Shown in pieces: positions 1 through 11,689 of a DNA stretch of 64,000 nucleotides (position 1 is the stretch's first letter; each line of letters begins with the position of its first letter). The notes beneath the pieces are model-generated. The model was given only the letters and a program-made list of their open reading frames with translations, made no database searches and was not told the DNA's origin. The DNA is taken from positions 13,441,410-13,505,409 of the forward strand of contig NC_135212.1 of the NCBI RefSeq assembly GCF_052324685.1. Reading direction: 5' to 3'. The position numbers and the translations under genes were made by a program. Origin of the DNA: Brachyhypopomus gauderio (lineage: Eukaryota > Chordata > Actinopteri > Gymnotiformes > Hypopomidae).

Positions 1-294
1 CGGTCACAGAATCTGGTGTAACGCCGGTCTGCGTCAGAAGGACGGAAATGAAATTAATGGGACGCACTTTATAAATATTAATATGCGTTTTAAAATTCAG
101 ATTTGGGGTAAAAAAAAATCAAGTCTTTGTAAGTAAACAGGTTCAAGTCCAATTCAAGTCCCAAGTTATTGGTGTAAAAGTCCAAGTCAAGTCTAAGTCT
201 CTGAATATTTTTTCAAGTCAAGTCAAAAGTCTTAATATTAATGACTCGAGTCTGACTCGAGTCCAAGTCATGTGACTCGAGTCCCCACCTCTGG
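1..294. repeat. AGTC-rich dispersed repeat, cut by window edge
   Basis: The stretch from about 120 on is dense in AAGTC, CAAGTC and ACTCGAGTC words and stops sharply at CCCCACCTCTGG. A related, more decayed AGTC-rich stretch occurs at about 15.8-16.28 kb and ends in a similar CCCCACTTCTG. The sharp shared edge suggests the end of a non-autonomous DNA transposon. The family is inferred, and the left end lies outside the window or is unclear. Confidence 0.55.
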
Positions 295-464
295 ATAATG
301 CTAATCTTTATCTGAGCTCAGACTGTTTCTGTTTTTGCTAGGTAGCTGCTGAAATAATGCCACAAGACTAGAGCTTAGCTAATTCTTTACTTTCCAGGTC
401 AGGACCAAGGAACTATTAAATTGCGAGAATATAAACTACGATGGTATGTTTATGTGCTGATTAC

Positions 465-1407
465 TAGGGGTGTATTCAACTAAGGATTTTCATAGTCGAA
501 TCTGATTCGTCAGATTTTCCCTTTAGTCGACTAATAGTCGAATCAGGGGTTTTTTAAAGAGCACCTTAAACGAGATCCCGTTCTCATTCAGGACTTTTTT
601 CCACTTCAAAGTAAAAACCTAAAACACTCAGATAAATGAATAAACATGGTAGGTTGTCTTTATTCAGCTTTTATTTATTACTTATTTATTTTTTAATGAA
701 ACGTTAGAGAACATTAACCGTCAGTGCGCATATCGAACTGTCAGACAGGCACTGTGCAAAATGTCAAAAATATTTTAAATAAAATATGCCTGCCTGAAAA
801 TATATATAAAACATTTCCACACAACAGCAAACAAATTATAAGGAAAGGTTCAAGTAACGGGGTTTAAAAGCAAACAACAACAATAAATGTTTATAGGATT
901 ACTTGCCGAGACCGGCAAACGTTTTTTTTCGCCTTACGCGTTTTAAATGGTATGCCATGTTGGTTGTTGTCGTGCGAAATAAAAGACGTTGACGACATAA
1001 CTTGCACTTTAGTTTATTTGATTCATCTTTATCTTTTTCAAAATACTTTTGAAGTTTTTTTAGTAGACATTATAATCTCGGCGGACGCTGATCCTGTAGC
1101 GTGTTCAGCTCCACTCGTTTGGATTGTGCAACTGCAGGGTGTGATGTATTTGTGTAGTAAGGAAGATGCCTATTGTTAATGCGCACACATCATTTTTAAA
1201 TATTTATTAACAGAAATTAGGATGATTTTATTTGACAAAAGGCTATATATAACGAAAACAAAGACATTTAATGTAACAACTAATGCTTAACAGCGTCCTT
1301 GGGCACCCCCATGCAGTTAGAATGGTACATTCGACTATGACATTCATAGTCGACTAGGGGGTATAGTCGACTATAGTCGAATCAGCGACTATTGCAGGTC
1401 ACCCCTA
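465..1407 (-). mobile_element. hAT element, non-autonomous, with BED-finger remnant
   Basis: The element starts TAGGGGTG and ends CACCCCTA, and is flanked on both sides by a perfect 8-bp direct repeat, CTGATTAC (457-464 and 1408-1415), as expected for a hAT target duplication. Both ends hold many copies of AGTCGACTA / TAGTCGAATC, typical subterminal repeats. On the minus strand, around 1075 down to 930, the translation reads YFEKDKDESNKLKCKLC and then TNMAYHLK, which is the C-x2-C ... H part of a BED zinc finger. No catalytic domain is present, so this is a deletion derivative that would depend on a hAT transposase from elsewhere. Confidence 0.85.
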
Positions 1408-1552
1408 CTGATTACTATTTTTAGAAAGATCACTTTGTAAATAGCTCAGTAACTAACTTAGGGAACATTTTCAAAGTAATTCTAAATGCAACTAGTGTGT
1501 ATGCTAGTGCCAAAATATGCTAATATAAAAAAATATATAAAATATACCTACA

Positions 1553-1715
1553 CTACAGTATATTGCCAAAAGTATTCACTCACCCATCCGAATAATCAGA
1601 ATCAGGTGTTCCAATCACTTCCATGACCAGAAGGTGTATCAAATTAAGCACTTAGGCATGCAGAGTGTTATTACAGTGTGTGGGCAGGCATTGCTGTGGC
1701 TGAGGCAGGGATCAC
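1553..1715. mobile_element. Truncated Tc1-type element end
   Basis: The sequence from TACAGTATATTGCCAAAAG through CACTCACCCATCC to the GGCATGCAGAGTG region matches the terminal segment of a Tc1-like transposon that I know to be common in fish. No transposase or opposite end follows. The next recognisable sequence is a Ty3/gypsy fossil, so this is one broken end. Confidence 0.6.
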
Positions 1716-3790
1716 GCAGTGTGACTGAATATACCATGGACTTCTTCATTCTGGCAGCCTCACATCTCCTGGGAACACCACCGCATGTTGGGCTTGTCTC
1801 CCCTGTGTGGGAAAGTTCACTAGCAGTGGGCCGTGCCTCTCCAGTCCAGCTCGGTTGAGTCCCGAGGCCAGTACCCTTAAGACGATCCCTCCTGAATATA
1901 CGGACCTGAGAGAAGTGTTTAGCCCCACCAAGGCCGCTCAGTCACCCCTTCACCGACCAGGGAATTGCGCCATTGAGCTCCAGGTGGGGGCAGTGCCACC
2001 CTGCTGTAGTATCGTTCTGCTGTCACAAGAGGAGGAGTTAGTCATGGAGCAGAACATCAGGGAGGCCTTAGCTCAGGGTTACATCCGCCCCTCCACCTTG
2101 ACTGACTTAGCCAGCGTCTTTGTTGTAAAACAGAAGGATGGAGAGCTGAGGCCCTGCATGAATTATCGAGGACTCAATTCCTTCTTGGTGACGTTCCACT
2201 ACCCACTGTTGTTATTGCCTGCTACACTGGAGCAGATGAGGGAGGTTCTGTATTTCACCAAACTGGATCTACGCAGCGACGCCTACAACCTACAATGAGT
2301 GGAAGTCAGCTTTTAGTACCACCACGGGCCACTATGAAGACTGAGTACTGCTGTATGGCCTCACCACAGCCACTTCAGTATTCCAGGCGTTCATGAGATC
2401 CTGAGGGAATATTTGGGCCCTCTCTTCACTCTTCTTCTCCCAGTTTTTGTTCACAACACAAGGGTGGACGTGCTCTCTCAGCAACATGCCTCGCCATTCC
2501 CACCTGTGAAGATCCAGTGCTCCCTCCTCAGTGTTTCCTGGGGGCGGTGGAGTACAGTCTGGACTGTGCGATCCAGCACGCAAGTCCATATCCTCAGTGT
2601 CCAAAGTGACTTTACATGCCCCTAAAACACCCCAGCGAGCTCATCAGCTGGATGCACACATCCCTGGGTACTGGCCACTCTGGAACGGCTAAGACAGCCC
2701 AGCTCCTCGCACTGTGTTATTGGTGGCCGGTGATACACAGGGACATTAACAACCACGTTGCCTCATGTGCCGAGTGCGCTCGGAGCAAAACACAATCTGC
2801 ATGCAGGTGACCTGCCTACCCCTCCCCACACTACAGCATCCGTGGTCTCACCTGGCTATTGACTTCATCATGGACCTCCCTGCCTCTGAAGGGAACACTG
2901 CTATCCTGGTCGTCGTGGAGTATTTCACAAAGATGGTGTGCTTCCTCTCCCTGCCATGCCTGCCTACTGCCCTAGAGACTGCCGACCTCCTCTTCCTGGT
3001 ATGCTTTTTGACAGTTCAGCCTGCCAGAAGACATTGTGTCTGACCAGGGGGACCAGTTCACCTCGAAGGTACGGAAGGAGTTCCTGAGTAAGCTAAACAT
3101 TACTGTAAACCTCACTTCTGGTGAACACCCCCAGGCGAATGGACAGGCGGAGCAGACAAACCAGGAGCTGATCCGTTTCCTCTGGGCCTATTGCCACGAA
3201 CATTCCACCACCTGGTCCTCTTACCTGGCATGGGCGGAGTGTGCCCAGAACTCGCTCAGTCATGCTGGGATGGGGCTCACCCCCTTTGAGTGCATGCTGG
3301 GCTTCCAACCGCTCTTATACCCATAGAATCCCCCCGCGTTGGTGCAGCCAGCTGTCGAGGAATGGTGCTGGAGGAGTGTACGTGTGTGGCAGGAGAGGCA
3401 CCAATGCCTCAGGGCTGAAAATCAGGACAAAAGAAAGGCTGACAGGGAACGAGGAGACACACCCACCTAGTGACCAGGGGATACGGTCTGGGTGGCCACA
3501 AGGGATGGCCGGGTGGGACCACACAACAAGGTAGACTCAAGGTATGCCAGTCATTTCACAGCCGTCAAATGCCTTAACCCCGTCACTTACAGGATCGGCT
3601 TCCTGGGGAGCAGACGTGCATCGTCGGCCTTCCATGTGTCCGAGCTCAAGCCGGTGACGGAGGGACCTCTGAGTGAGGAGGAGGAGTTGGTACCTCCTCC
3701 TCTCACCTTGCTTGAAGACGGCAGTACCTGGTGGACTGGGAGGGGTACAGTCCAGAAGAGCAGAGCTGGATACCATTTTACTCCTTATAG
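1690..3790 (+). mobile_element. Ty3/gypsy LTR-retrotransposon fossil (chromovirus-like)
   Basis: Plus-strand translations show, in the expected order, a short Gag-like piece (about 1.69-1.77 kb), reverse transcriptase (about 1.86-2.30 kb), integrase zinc-binding region and catalytic core (about 2.61-3.33 kb, with DFIMDLP and [11 protein letters not shown]-type motifs) and a C-terminal chromodomain-like tail (about 3.50-3.77 kb). The order and motifs place it in Ty3/gypsy. It is clearly broken, with many breaks, and no flanking LTR pair is evident, so it looks old. It abuts a Tc1-type end on the left and L2-like sequence on the right. Confidence 0.88.
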
Positions 3791-3889
3791 GTCAACAGAA
3801 GAATTTCAAAATCAATTCGATATTTAACCAGAAGCCAGTGCAACGCCGAGAGAGGACTAATATGATCGAATTTTCTAGCCCTAGTTAGG

Positions 3890-4056
3890 ACTCTAGCTGT
3901 AACATTCTGTACAAGTTGGAATTTCTTTAAGGACTGATTAGAGCACCCAATTAGAAGACCATTACAGTAGTCTAATCTTGATGAGACAAAAGCATGGACC
4001 AGCTTCTCTGCATCAGCTAACGAAAATAAATGTCTCAGCTTGGCGATATTACGTAA
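3890..4056 (-). mobile_element. L2-like LINE fragment
   Basis: The segment containing AATCTTGATGAGACAAAAG and AATGTCTCAGCTTGG is closely similar to the L2-like reverse-transcriptase fragment at about 21.19-21.29 kb, where the reverse complement encodes SRLDF and KLRHLLSLSD. The same orientation is inferred here. It directly follows the gypsy fossil. Confidence 0.6.
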
Positions 4057-5584
4057 ATAGAACTGTAATAATACCCGTCAAATTCATCACTGAAGTTCTC
4101 TGAAATCATGGTGACAGTTGGTGACAGTTGTGGTCATAATGGTGATACAATAGCTGTGGTTAGAAACATTCGTGTTGTGGAAGGCTCAGTGGTTTACAAT
4201 GAATTAAACAAATTATTCTGATTATATTTTGACTTCCAGCCATTTGGGGATCAATCTGCTGTCTGGTCTCTGTTCAGCCTTGATGAACACATCTGCAGAT
4301 GATTCAGTTTGTATGAATTGTTTCTTATTAATAACGGTTGTGCTTCAGACCTAAAGCTGGAAGCACATTTGTGAGGGTTCTCACTTGTTCTACAACATGC
4401 AGTACACTCACATTAACAAGTAACAAGGGTGAAGTGTTTGGTCAGCTCTCAGTGAGAAGTCTAGTCTCAGTCAGAAACCTACTCAGTATGCAAATAGAAG
4501 TGCTCCAGTATATGGAGGCGTGCGTGTCAAAAAGAAGTATAGGGGTCTCTTCTGACATCAGACGTTGACTATAAAAGTAACATATTGTCATGGTAGACTA
4601 GTCCCAGTCCGTAAGGGAGACGCCCACTCACACACACACTCTCACACACATACACACACACACACACATCCATTCCAACTCCCTCCTTCTCTCTCAGTCA
4701 CCCTCCTACTAACATGCCCTCATCAGCTGTTCCATATTCACCTTCATTACAGATCACCTTCTTAAGCCCACAGGTTCTCACCTCCAGTCCTGAAGATTGC
4801 TCATTCTTATGAGAATAATGAGTAAGGAGGTCTCAGAGTGCACGTCTCTCTGTGCCATCGTCTTTATGAGTTTGTACTATTGTGAGCATATTGCACCTTG
4901 TGTATTATTATTGCACTTACACATTTCTAATTTTTCATTGCTCTTTATTGTAGCTATTAACATTAAGAATTTCATATACCATCAATCTCACCTGCTCCCT
5001 TAAACCCCTCACACAGATAATTGAAGTAGATGTATGAGTAGGAGTAAATAACATTGTAAGAAAATATTAATGGAAATATTTTGGGGGCTGGGTGAAGGCT
5101 TTGTATGTGTGAGATGAAATGGGAGTTTGTTTAAATAGAGTTAATTGGCTGAACAGTGTGTATAATTTCACAAAATGTGTGATGCTTTGTGCGCTGGGCA
5201 TAAACAAGGCGGACGCATTTGCTGAGAGGAGTGAGATTTATTATGAGCAAATCCAATATCAGAGTCACCCAGGCACTCCAGAGTCATAACTTTAGAGCAG
5301 TCTGAAACAGAGCAGGACTGAATTGTGCTCAAACGTTAAAGCTGCTTCGTTTTCAGCCTGTGAGCGTTCGTGTCCAAACATGTTGCTCTCATCACAACAC
5401 ATTTCAGCAGCCGCAAAGTGTAAATTTATATTTTGTCAATGTAGAAGTGAATTTTAGAATTGGTGGGTATTGTTGTTTTTTAACTTGGAACATCACATTC
5501 TGTGTTTTATTAAAGTTATTACAGGGTGTCTGCTGGCATCCCTATTTTTTAAACAAGCACAAACCGTAATCATTTCCAAAAATA
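4057..5584. other. No gene seen; one CA microsatellite
   Basis: The ORFs are short, lack recognisable domains and sit in AT-rich DNA. A (CA)n/(TC)n tract lies at about 4627-4670. I see no other supported element. Confidence 0.5.
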
Positions 5585-5592
5585 CGTTAACC

Positions 5593-5767
5593 CAGTGGTT
5601 CCCAAACTTTTTCTGCCGTGCCCCCCTTTAGTAGATGAGAATATTTTTGTGCCCCCCCCCTACACACACCCCCCCATATTAACACATGTGCACATGTTTT
5701 ACTTCCAAGCTCCGCGCCCCCCCTGCAATAGCTAGGTGGGGTGCGCCCCCCACTTTGGGAACCACTG
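5593..5767. mobile_element. hAT MITE, 175 bp
   Basis: The ends are perfect 14-bp inverted repeats, CAGTGGTTCCCAAA. They are bounded by a perfect 8-bp target duplication, CGTTAACC, at 5585-5592 and 5768-5775. The interior is rich in C runs and has no coding capacity. The 8-bp duplication and the CAGTGGTTCCC terminus fit the hAT superfamily. The perfect duplication suggests a fairly recent insertion. Confidence 0.9.
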
Positions 5768-6021
5768 CGTTAACCCAAGAGGCTGTACAGCAAACAGTGA
5801 TTGGCAACACAGTAGACCAACCACAGGGTTTAAAACAAGAGCCTAAACAAAGAACACGTGAATACACTGATGAGGGGGCGGGGTTACAAATGGGCAAGAC
5901 AAGGGAAAGACTTGAGAAACAAAAACAGACACATAGCAAATGAAACAAGACATACGTGATTGACAGGCAAAGGAGGGCCTGATTGGGACATTACATTTTA
6001 TTATATTATATTATAAAATAT

Positions 6022-6499
6022 TGTCACGTTTACATCCACCCCCTCCTGTCAGTTTGTTTAGCCTGTCCTCTGTCTGTTTGTTCTCTCCTGCTCATTTGTA
6101 ACCCCCCTCATGTAATTACGGTCACCTGGTTTGTCTCCTTGTTATGCTTTGTGCTTATATACCCTGTGTTTGTGTTACTATATTTCTAGTTTTTGCTTGT
6201 ACATATTGTCTCCTGCCAGTGTGTCTGTTGAACTCTTATATGTTCATACAAGTCTGTAAGTGTTCAAGTCTTGACTGCATTTGGTTTGTGCTTACGTTTT
6301 GTTTCTAGTTGTGTTTAATTGTCTTGTATTTCATTGTGTCCGGCCCTGGTTCATGCCTCGCTTGTTTCTGTCGGACTGCCCATTGGTTATGACTCTGGAT
6401 TGTCTAGATGACTCTGTTCTTGGATTTGTCCATAATAAATCTCACTCCTCTCACCCAATGTGTCCACCTCATTCATTCTTGGTGCGTGAGAGTGTCACA
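6022..6499 (+). mobile_element. LTR-like fossil (possible solo LTR)
   Basis: The segment begins TGTCACG and ends GTGTCACA. It has a TATATACC box inside, an AATAAA near its 3' part (about 6433) and no long ORF of a known family, which is the layout of a retroviral-type LTR. Its 3' portion (TGTGTCCACCTCAT) resembles the segment ending near 9147, so two related fossils may be present. The flanking duplication is only approximate. The LTR identity is inferred. Confidence 0.45.
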
Positions 6500-8520
6500 T
6501 ATATATACTCTACATCACAGTTTCTGCCCTTTGGCATCACGCAAAGCTTCACGTGGTTTTGGCTTCATTTCTGTCTGCCCTGGTCTTGTTTATCTCTGCC
6601 CTTCGTTGGTCTCACCTGTGTTTCCTTCCCCCTAATTTGGCTACGTATTTATACCCTCTGTTCTTCGGACTGGTGTTGTCAGTCATTACACTTCTGCTTG
6701 GTGGCTATGGAGGGGGCCTTTAGTGTTTTATTGCAATGCTTTACATGTTTTAATTTGATCTCTTAAGTGCTTTCATTTTAGAATTTATTTTAGTTGCTTC
6801 TCAGGTTTGAGTTTAATTTAAATTTTATTTATCTGTGTAACACGTCCTTTATGTGAAACACTATGAAGTGACCTCAGTGTTTGGAAATGTGCTGTTTACA
6901 TAGTTTTCATTGGGTTGTAGCATATTTCATGCTTATGAAGATCCTCTAAAAGAGTTTAATTTATTAAAAAACAACAATGCATCAATGACACGAATGCCTG
7001 AGTTTCTTGAAGGCCTGTGCCAGGTCTGTCCTACACCATGGAACAGGTACACGGTGCAGGGACATGTCATTCAATCCTGCCATGTGTGTGAAGGGAAGCG
7101 TGATTTTATGCTGAATGACATACGGGAGCAAAGGTTGCACTGAGCTTTTTTTAATCTCTCGCATGTTCAAACATGTCTATTTTTGGCAAGTAGAACGTCA
7201 TGTATTTCCCACTGCACTAGTGCTGTGCGCAGCATGGTCTTTCTCCTCTCTTCCTCCCTCTTTCCCTCTTTCCCTCTCTCCCTCTCTCGCAACCTGAACC
7301 CAGCCAGCATAGATGTGCGGCAAGATTCCTGCCATTCTATAAGCAGGGCTGCTAAATTCAGCATCCTGACCCCTATGAAATGCATTCTGGGAATATGTTG
7401 TCCTCTACTTTGCCTTATGCAGCCAGTGCAGTAGGACCATGTTGCATGATGTGCACTCAGATTTATGGCAAGTTCCCCTTTTTCTCTTATTCACACACAC
7501 TACTTGTTTTCTGTGCCAACACGTGGTCACCAGTTACTTATTTTACTTCAGATATAAAAAGATGTTGAAAATTCACACATACTACCACGAGGCAAAAGGC
7601 TTGGCAAGGTCAAGAGGATTTAATGGCTAAACATTTTCTTACAAGATCATTCTTGTATAATCCAACAAAATCAGTTTTGTTCATGTGCACTATGTTGCAT
7701 AGTTCACTTTGTCCTGGAGAATATATTGTACAACATTATTTAGGTGTTAAATTTAATCAATGCCTGCAAAATGTTCCCTCCATGCATAACTTTGGTTCCT
7801 AACAGAGAGTTAGTGTAACTCTCTGGCTGCAAAATAGACTGTGAATGTAATGTCTGCTTATTAATATTTAATATATATTCATATTATTGAGTACCTTGTG
7901 CACACAACTGATTAAAAGCTGGATGTCTAACACAAATAATAAATGAGAAGATAATTTTGCAAGGTCTAGTCTAGTCTGGGTTTTCTCTCTGTACACATAA
8001 ACTCTTATTTTCCTAGAAACACTCCCACTGGCACAGTGTATGAGGCAAAACAGTATAGGTCATCCTCCATTTGCAGATGACGTTTGTTTTAAGTGGGCCA
8101 GCTGTCTCTTATATTTCAACAAGTCTGAAGATCCAATTAATCTTATGCCAAATGACTTGTAAAGCTGGTGTTCCTCTCCATGCTGTGTAATAAAATTATA
8201 AAACATCTGCTTGCATTTATTGTTATTAATTTCTAAAGACAAAAACAGCAATATATGTCTGGAAGCACTGATATAGCAATAGAACAGTTCAGCTTGAAAT
8301 TCCGCATTAGTGAAATTTGCATAAAGTCCTAGTTAGCTAACTGTCTATTTTTATTTTTTCAAAACTCCTGCAAAAGAATATCTCCATAATTCTGTAATGA
8401 CTACAGCACAGAGCCTGAATAAAGTGAATATTAAGAAATTTAACAATGTTTATACAAATGAGCTCTAAGTAACTGCTTTGTTTGTGTTGAGGCTTTAAGA
8501 CTACCCTCCTGTAACCTTGA
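6500..8520. other. No gene seen
   Basis: The DNA is AT-rich, with a TC-rich tract at about 7238-7290. Short ORFs on both strands show no domain, no splice partners and no codon pattern. I see nothing supported here. Confidence 0.5.
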
Positions 8521-8524
8521 CCCA

Positions 8525-8660
8525 CTGTCAAAGTCAAATTTATTTATATAACACTTTTTACAACGCGCATCACAAAAGCAGCTTGATATGTCTGGCCCTG
8601 GAGTCCTAATGAGAAAGCCCATATCGACATTATATAGCCAATTCTGTGTCTACAGGTGTT
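8525..8660 (-). repeat. LINE/SINE 3' tail (L2-type), minus orientation
   Basis: The reverse complement reads CTCATTAGGACTCC ... GATGCGCGTTGTAAAAAGTG ... ATAAATAAATTTGACTTTG. This is the tail of a fish non-LTR repeat also found at about 32.16-32.36 kb (plus strand) and, in part, at about 28.21-28.31 kb. Confidence 0.6.
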
Positions 8661-8756
8661 GGAGTCTGAACTTCTCTAGTGGTGGGCAAACTGTTTCTGC
8701 ATCCACTGGAGAAGATAAAGCATTAGTTAGAATATTGAAGTATTAATTTATCTACT

Positions 8757-9147
8757 TGGCCACGCCCATGCCGTTTGTAATCCCGCCCCATAATTATAAT
8801 TCCCACCTAGTTTCTAGTTGTTTTCCTTGTTAGTGCAGTGTATTTCAACCCTGTTCTTTCTCTTGTTCAGGGCTGGTTATTGAAGGTATTGACTGCATGT
8901 ATTCATGTGAGTGTTATAAGCTTGTCTGGAATCTTTTCTTGTGTAAACTCTGGCTGTTTTTTAATCTTCCAGTTTATGTTGTTTAGTCTGCCTAGTTTTC
9001 CTTTTGTTTACTTTATTATGAATCTCAGTGTTAGCTTGGTGACCCTGGATCGTGACCCCGGCTCTGATTATGGACCTGCCCTTGATAAACCTCCTCTGCT
9101 CAGCACATGTGTCCACCTCATCACTCACTGATGCACCTGGCGTTACA
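8757..9147 (+). mobile_element. LTR-like fossil, related to that at 6.0-6.5 kb
   Basis: The segment ends in ATGTGTCCACCTCATCACTCACTGATGCACC... and GCGTTACA, which parallels the 3' end of the 6.0-6.5 kb segment, and it carries a GATAAA stretch in the same place. I see no internal coding region and no clear flanking duplication, so the boundaries are approximate and the LTR identity is inferred. Confidence 0.35.
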
Positions 9148-9349
9148 GATCTAGTCTAGTGTAGACATTATCTCAGCGGTGACATGCTTATAAAACAAAG
9201 ATAGATCTGTAGAGATTAACACATGAACAGTCCATAAATATTAGACATGTGCTAGCCTCAGCATGTGGCTAGGATTAGGGGTTAGGTTTAAGTGTTTGGG
9301 TTTAGGAAAAGGGGTCTTAGATGACCCTTAGATACACAGGCACACTATT

Positions 9350-10960
9350 TGGGCAGGGGTGAGGAGGTCAACATGAAGGGGGGGATTTTGGAGAGCAAAA
9401 CGAAGGGAGGAAAGGGGGGGGGGTTGTTTTATATAGGGATCACTAGGAAAACAGAAAAAAGGTTCAGTTTCCCAATAAATATGTAGTAGGAAAAGGACGA
9501 GACTATAGACGGGTCGAAGGTTGGGTCTGGGGCCAAGCCGGACCCCGGAGCCCCAAGGCGCCCCCCCTCTGGAGTGGTGCAGTAATCTCAGGGGAGCGTC
9601 CGGGAGTGAACCGGGCACGACCAGCCCCGACCCAGAACCAGCTGTCCTCACCCATACACTCAAATTCAGATTACATTCGCCCCTATACACCCCTACCATG
9701 CACACACCCACCCCCATACACATATACATACACTCAAATTCACCCTCACACCTCCAAATTTACCCACACCTGGCCATATATCCCCTCCCTCCAACACGTA
9801 CTCATTCATCCACCTATTCAGAAACAAGAAGAAAACAAGGACAAAGACACACACTTATCCAGACTAGCACACCCTCTGCGGCGGGGGCAAATGGCTGGAC
9901 CAGCAAGGACCGGTAGTGGTCCTAGGAAGCCACCAGCCCAGTCCCGCGCCAGCGACCCCCCCCCCCCTGCCCCGGCAGGGAGCAGGAAGCGGGTGAAGGA
10001 AGGCCTTCCCACCCCTCCACCCCCAGTGCTGTGTTGTGTGTAGGTGTTGGTGTATATGCATGTGTGGTAGTGTGTGATACTATGGTGCATTTAAAATTGA
10101 GGGGACAGGTGCTAGGACAAACGTGGGTGTATGTCCACACCGTCCCCTCAAAGGCCCTCAATGTCTAAAGTGCAGTAAAAACTGAGGGACAGACAGTGGT
10201 GAGGAGACGGGTGAACCATGGCAGCAGGCCCACCTCGTCAACCTCTGGGTACAATCCTAAATGAACAAGGATGTGTGTGTGTGTGTGTGTGTGTGTGTGG
10301 GGGGGGGGAGGATGGGTGGGTGGGAATGCTTAGGTCCAGAGGAAAGGGTCCTCTGGAAGAGGAGAGCCAGCTTGCTAGCTGGCTCATTGAGCACCGAACC
10401 TCACTGCCCCCCCAGCTCAAGGCAGGGAGCGGCCGACCCGGGGAGACCAAGGTGGCAACCCTCCCCACCACCACATCCAAGCCCGGATCCACACCACCCC
10501 CACCACAGAGAGCAGCCGGTCCGGACATCCACATACACCTAGACACACATTTCCTTCATACACGTATGCACTCACACACATTTAACCCATAAATATATAT
10601 ACATACATACATACATCCATATATATAAATATATACATACACATACATACACATACATACATACATATATATCTACACATACATATACACCCACACACGC
10701 TTGTCCCATATACACCACACCCCTGTGTATGCACCCACAACCATACCAATTTTGGTAATGCAAATTACCAAAAAAACACACTAAAAGGGAAAGAGAAGAG
10801 ACAAAACAATACAAAAAAAAAAAGCCATGGGAAACAAATCCTTAGAGTCCATCCTAAGTGCAAATCTCCCTCTGTGTTGTACCCTCCTAACTACCATGTG
10901 ACCATGTCCTGTTCTATTGTCAATGACTCGGGGCTCTAGAGTTAAAACCCCTTGGTGTGT
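9350..10960. repeat. C-rich and CA-rich low-complexity DNA
   Basis: The region has strong strand asymmetry, with long C-, CA- and CCCACA-rich stretches. It includes a G-run at about 9412-9422, a (GT)n tract at about 10271-10300 followed by a G-run, and (ACAT)n / ATAC-rich DNA at about 10590-10690. Long proline- and threonine-rich open frames arise from this composition and are not supported as genes. The block may be an untranslated part of a retroelement, but I do not recognise it. Confidence 0.5.
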
Positions 10961-10962
10961 AA

Positions 10963-11686
10963 AGCCCTATCCGGACGGGATTAGTTTCTCAGGGGGTCCT
11001 GGGGTAATTTTCTCTTTTACGGGGGGTCCTCTGTGATTTTAATCCCGTCCGGAACGAGCATGTCCGTGTTTTTCTCAGACGTCCTCAGAGAAAATTACAG
11101 GCGGAATTACCTACTGTTTTTCGCTGTACTCCGTGGTCGTCTGGTAATATTAGTCCCGTCCGGATCCACATGTCTGAGTTTATACATGCAGACATCACCT
11201 CGCGTTTAATAAAACAGCTATATGTCCACTGCCACGCACCGTAGTTACACGTTGGGCGCGCGTTTTCACGGAGATCCACGTAAAGACAGCGGCGAGCGAA
11301 AATGGATTTACTGGATTTTTTAATGGATTTATTTTATTTTATTTAACGGATTTATTTAGCTATTTACATTCATTAGCGATTTTTTTATAATGTGTTTTCT
11401 GTATTGGTTTAACAAAATAGCTTAACTTAAACGGAGATCTTAAATGCTGAACTGAACAGTAGTAAAGTTAAAAGTTAAAAAGGAATCATCAGAGTTGGCA
11501 GTGTGACATTATTAAACATGCTATCACGTGACAAGGCGATGTCATGTGACCGAGAAAGCCAAAAACTCACGGGTCCTCCTGTTTTTTCAATTGCTGTCCG
11601 GATGCAAGAGTTTTATCACTGAGTACAAGGGTGAAATATTTTTCACAGACGTCCCCCTGAAAAACTAATCCCGTCCGGATAGGGCT
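10963..11686. mobile_element. PIF/Harbinger-like MITE, 724 bp
   Basis: The terminal inverted repeats begin AGCCCTATCCGGACGGGATT and match for roughly 28 bp or more. The 3-bp repeat TAA flanks both ends (10960-10962 and 11687-11689), as in the TWA target duplications of PIF/Harbinger. Extra internal copies of TCCCGTCCGGA lie near 11043 and 11155. There is no transposase-like ORF, so the element is non-autonomous. The superfamily is inferred from the 3-bp duplication. Confidence 0.78.
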
Positions 11687-11689
11687 TAA

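Noticed and set aside
9328-10592. Several proline/threonine-rich frames of 90-145 codons
   Set aside because: They follow from the C- and CA-rich composition and occur on both strands at once.
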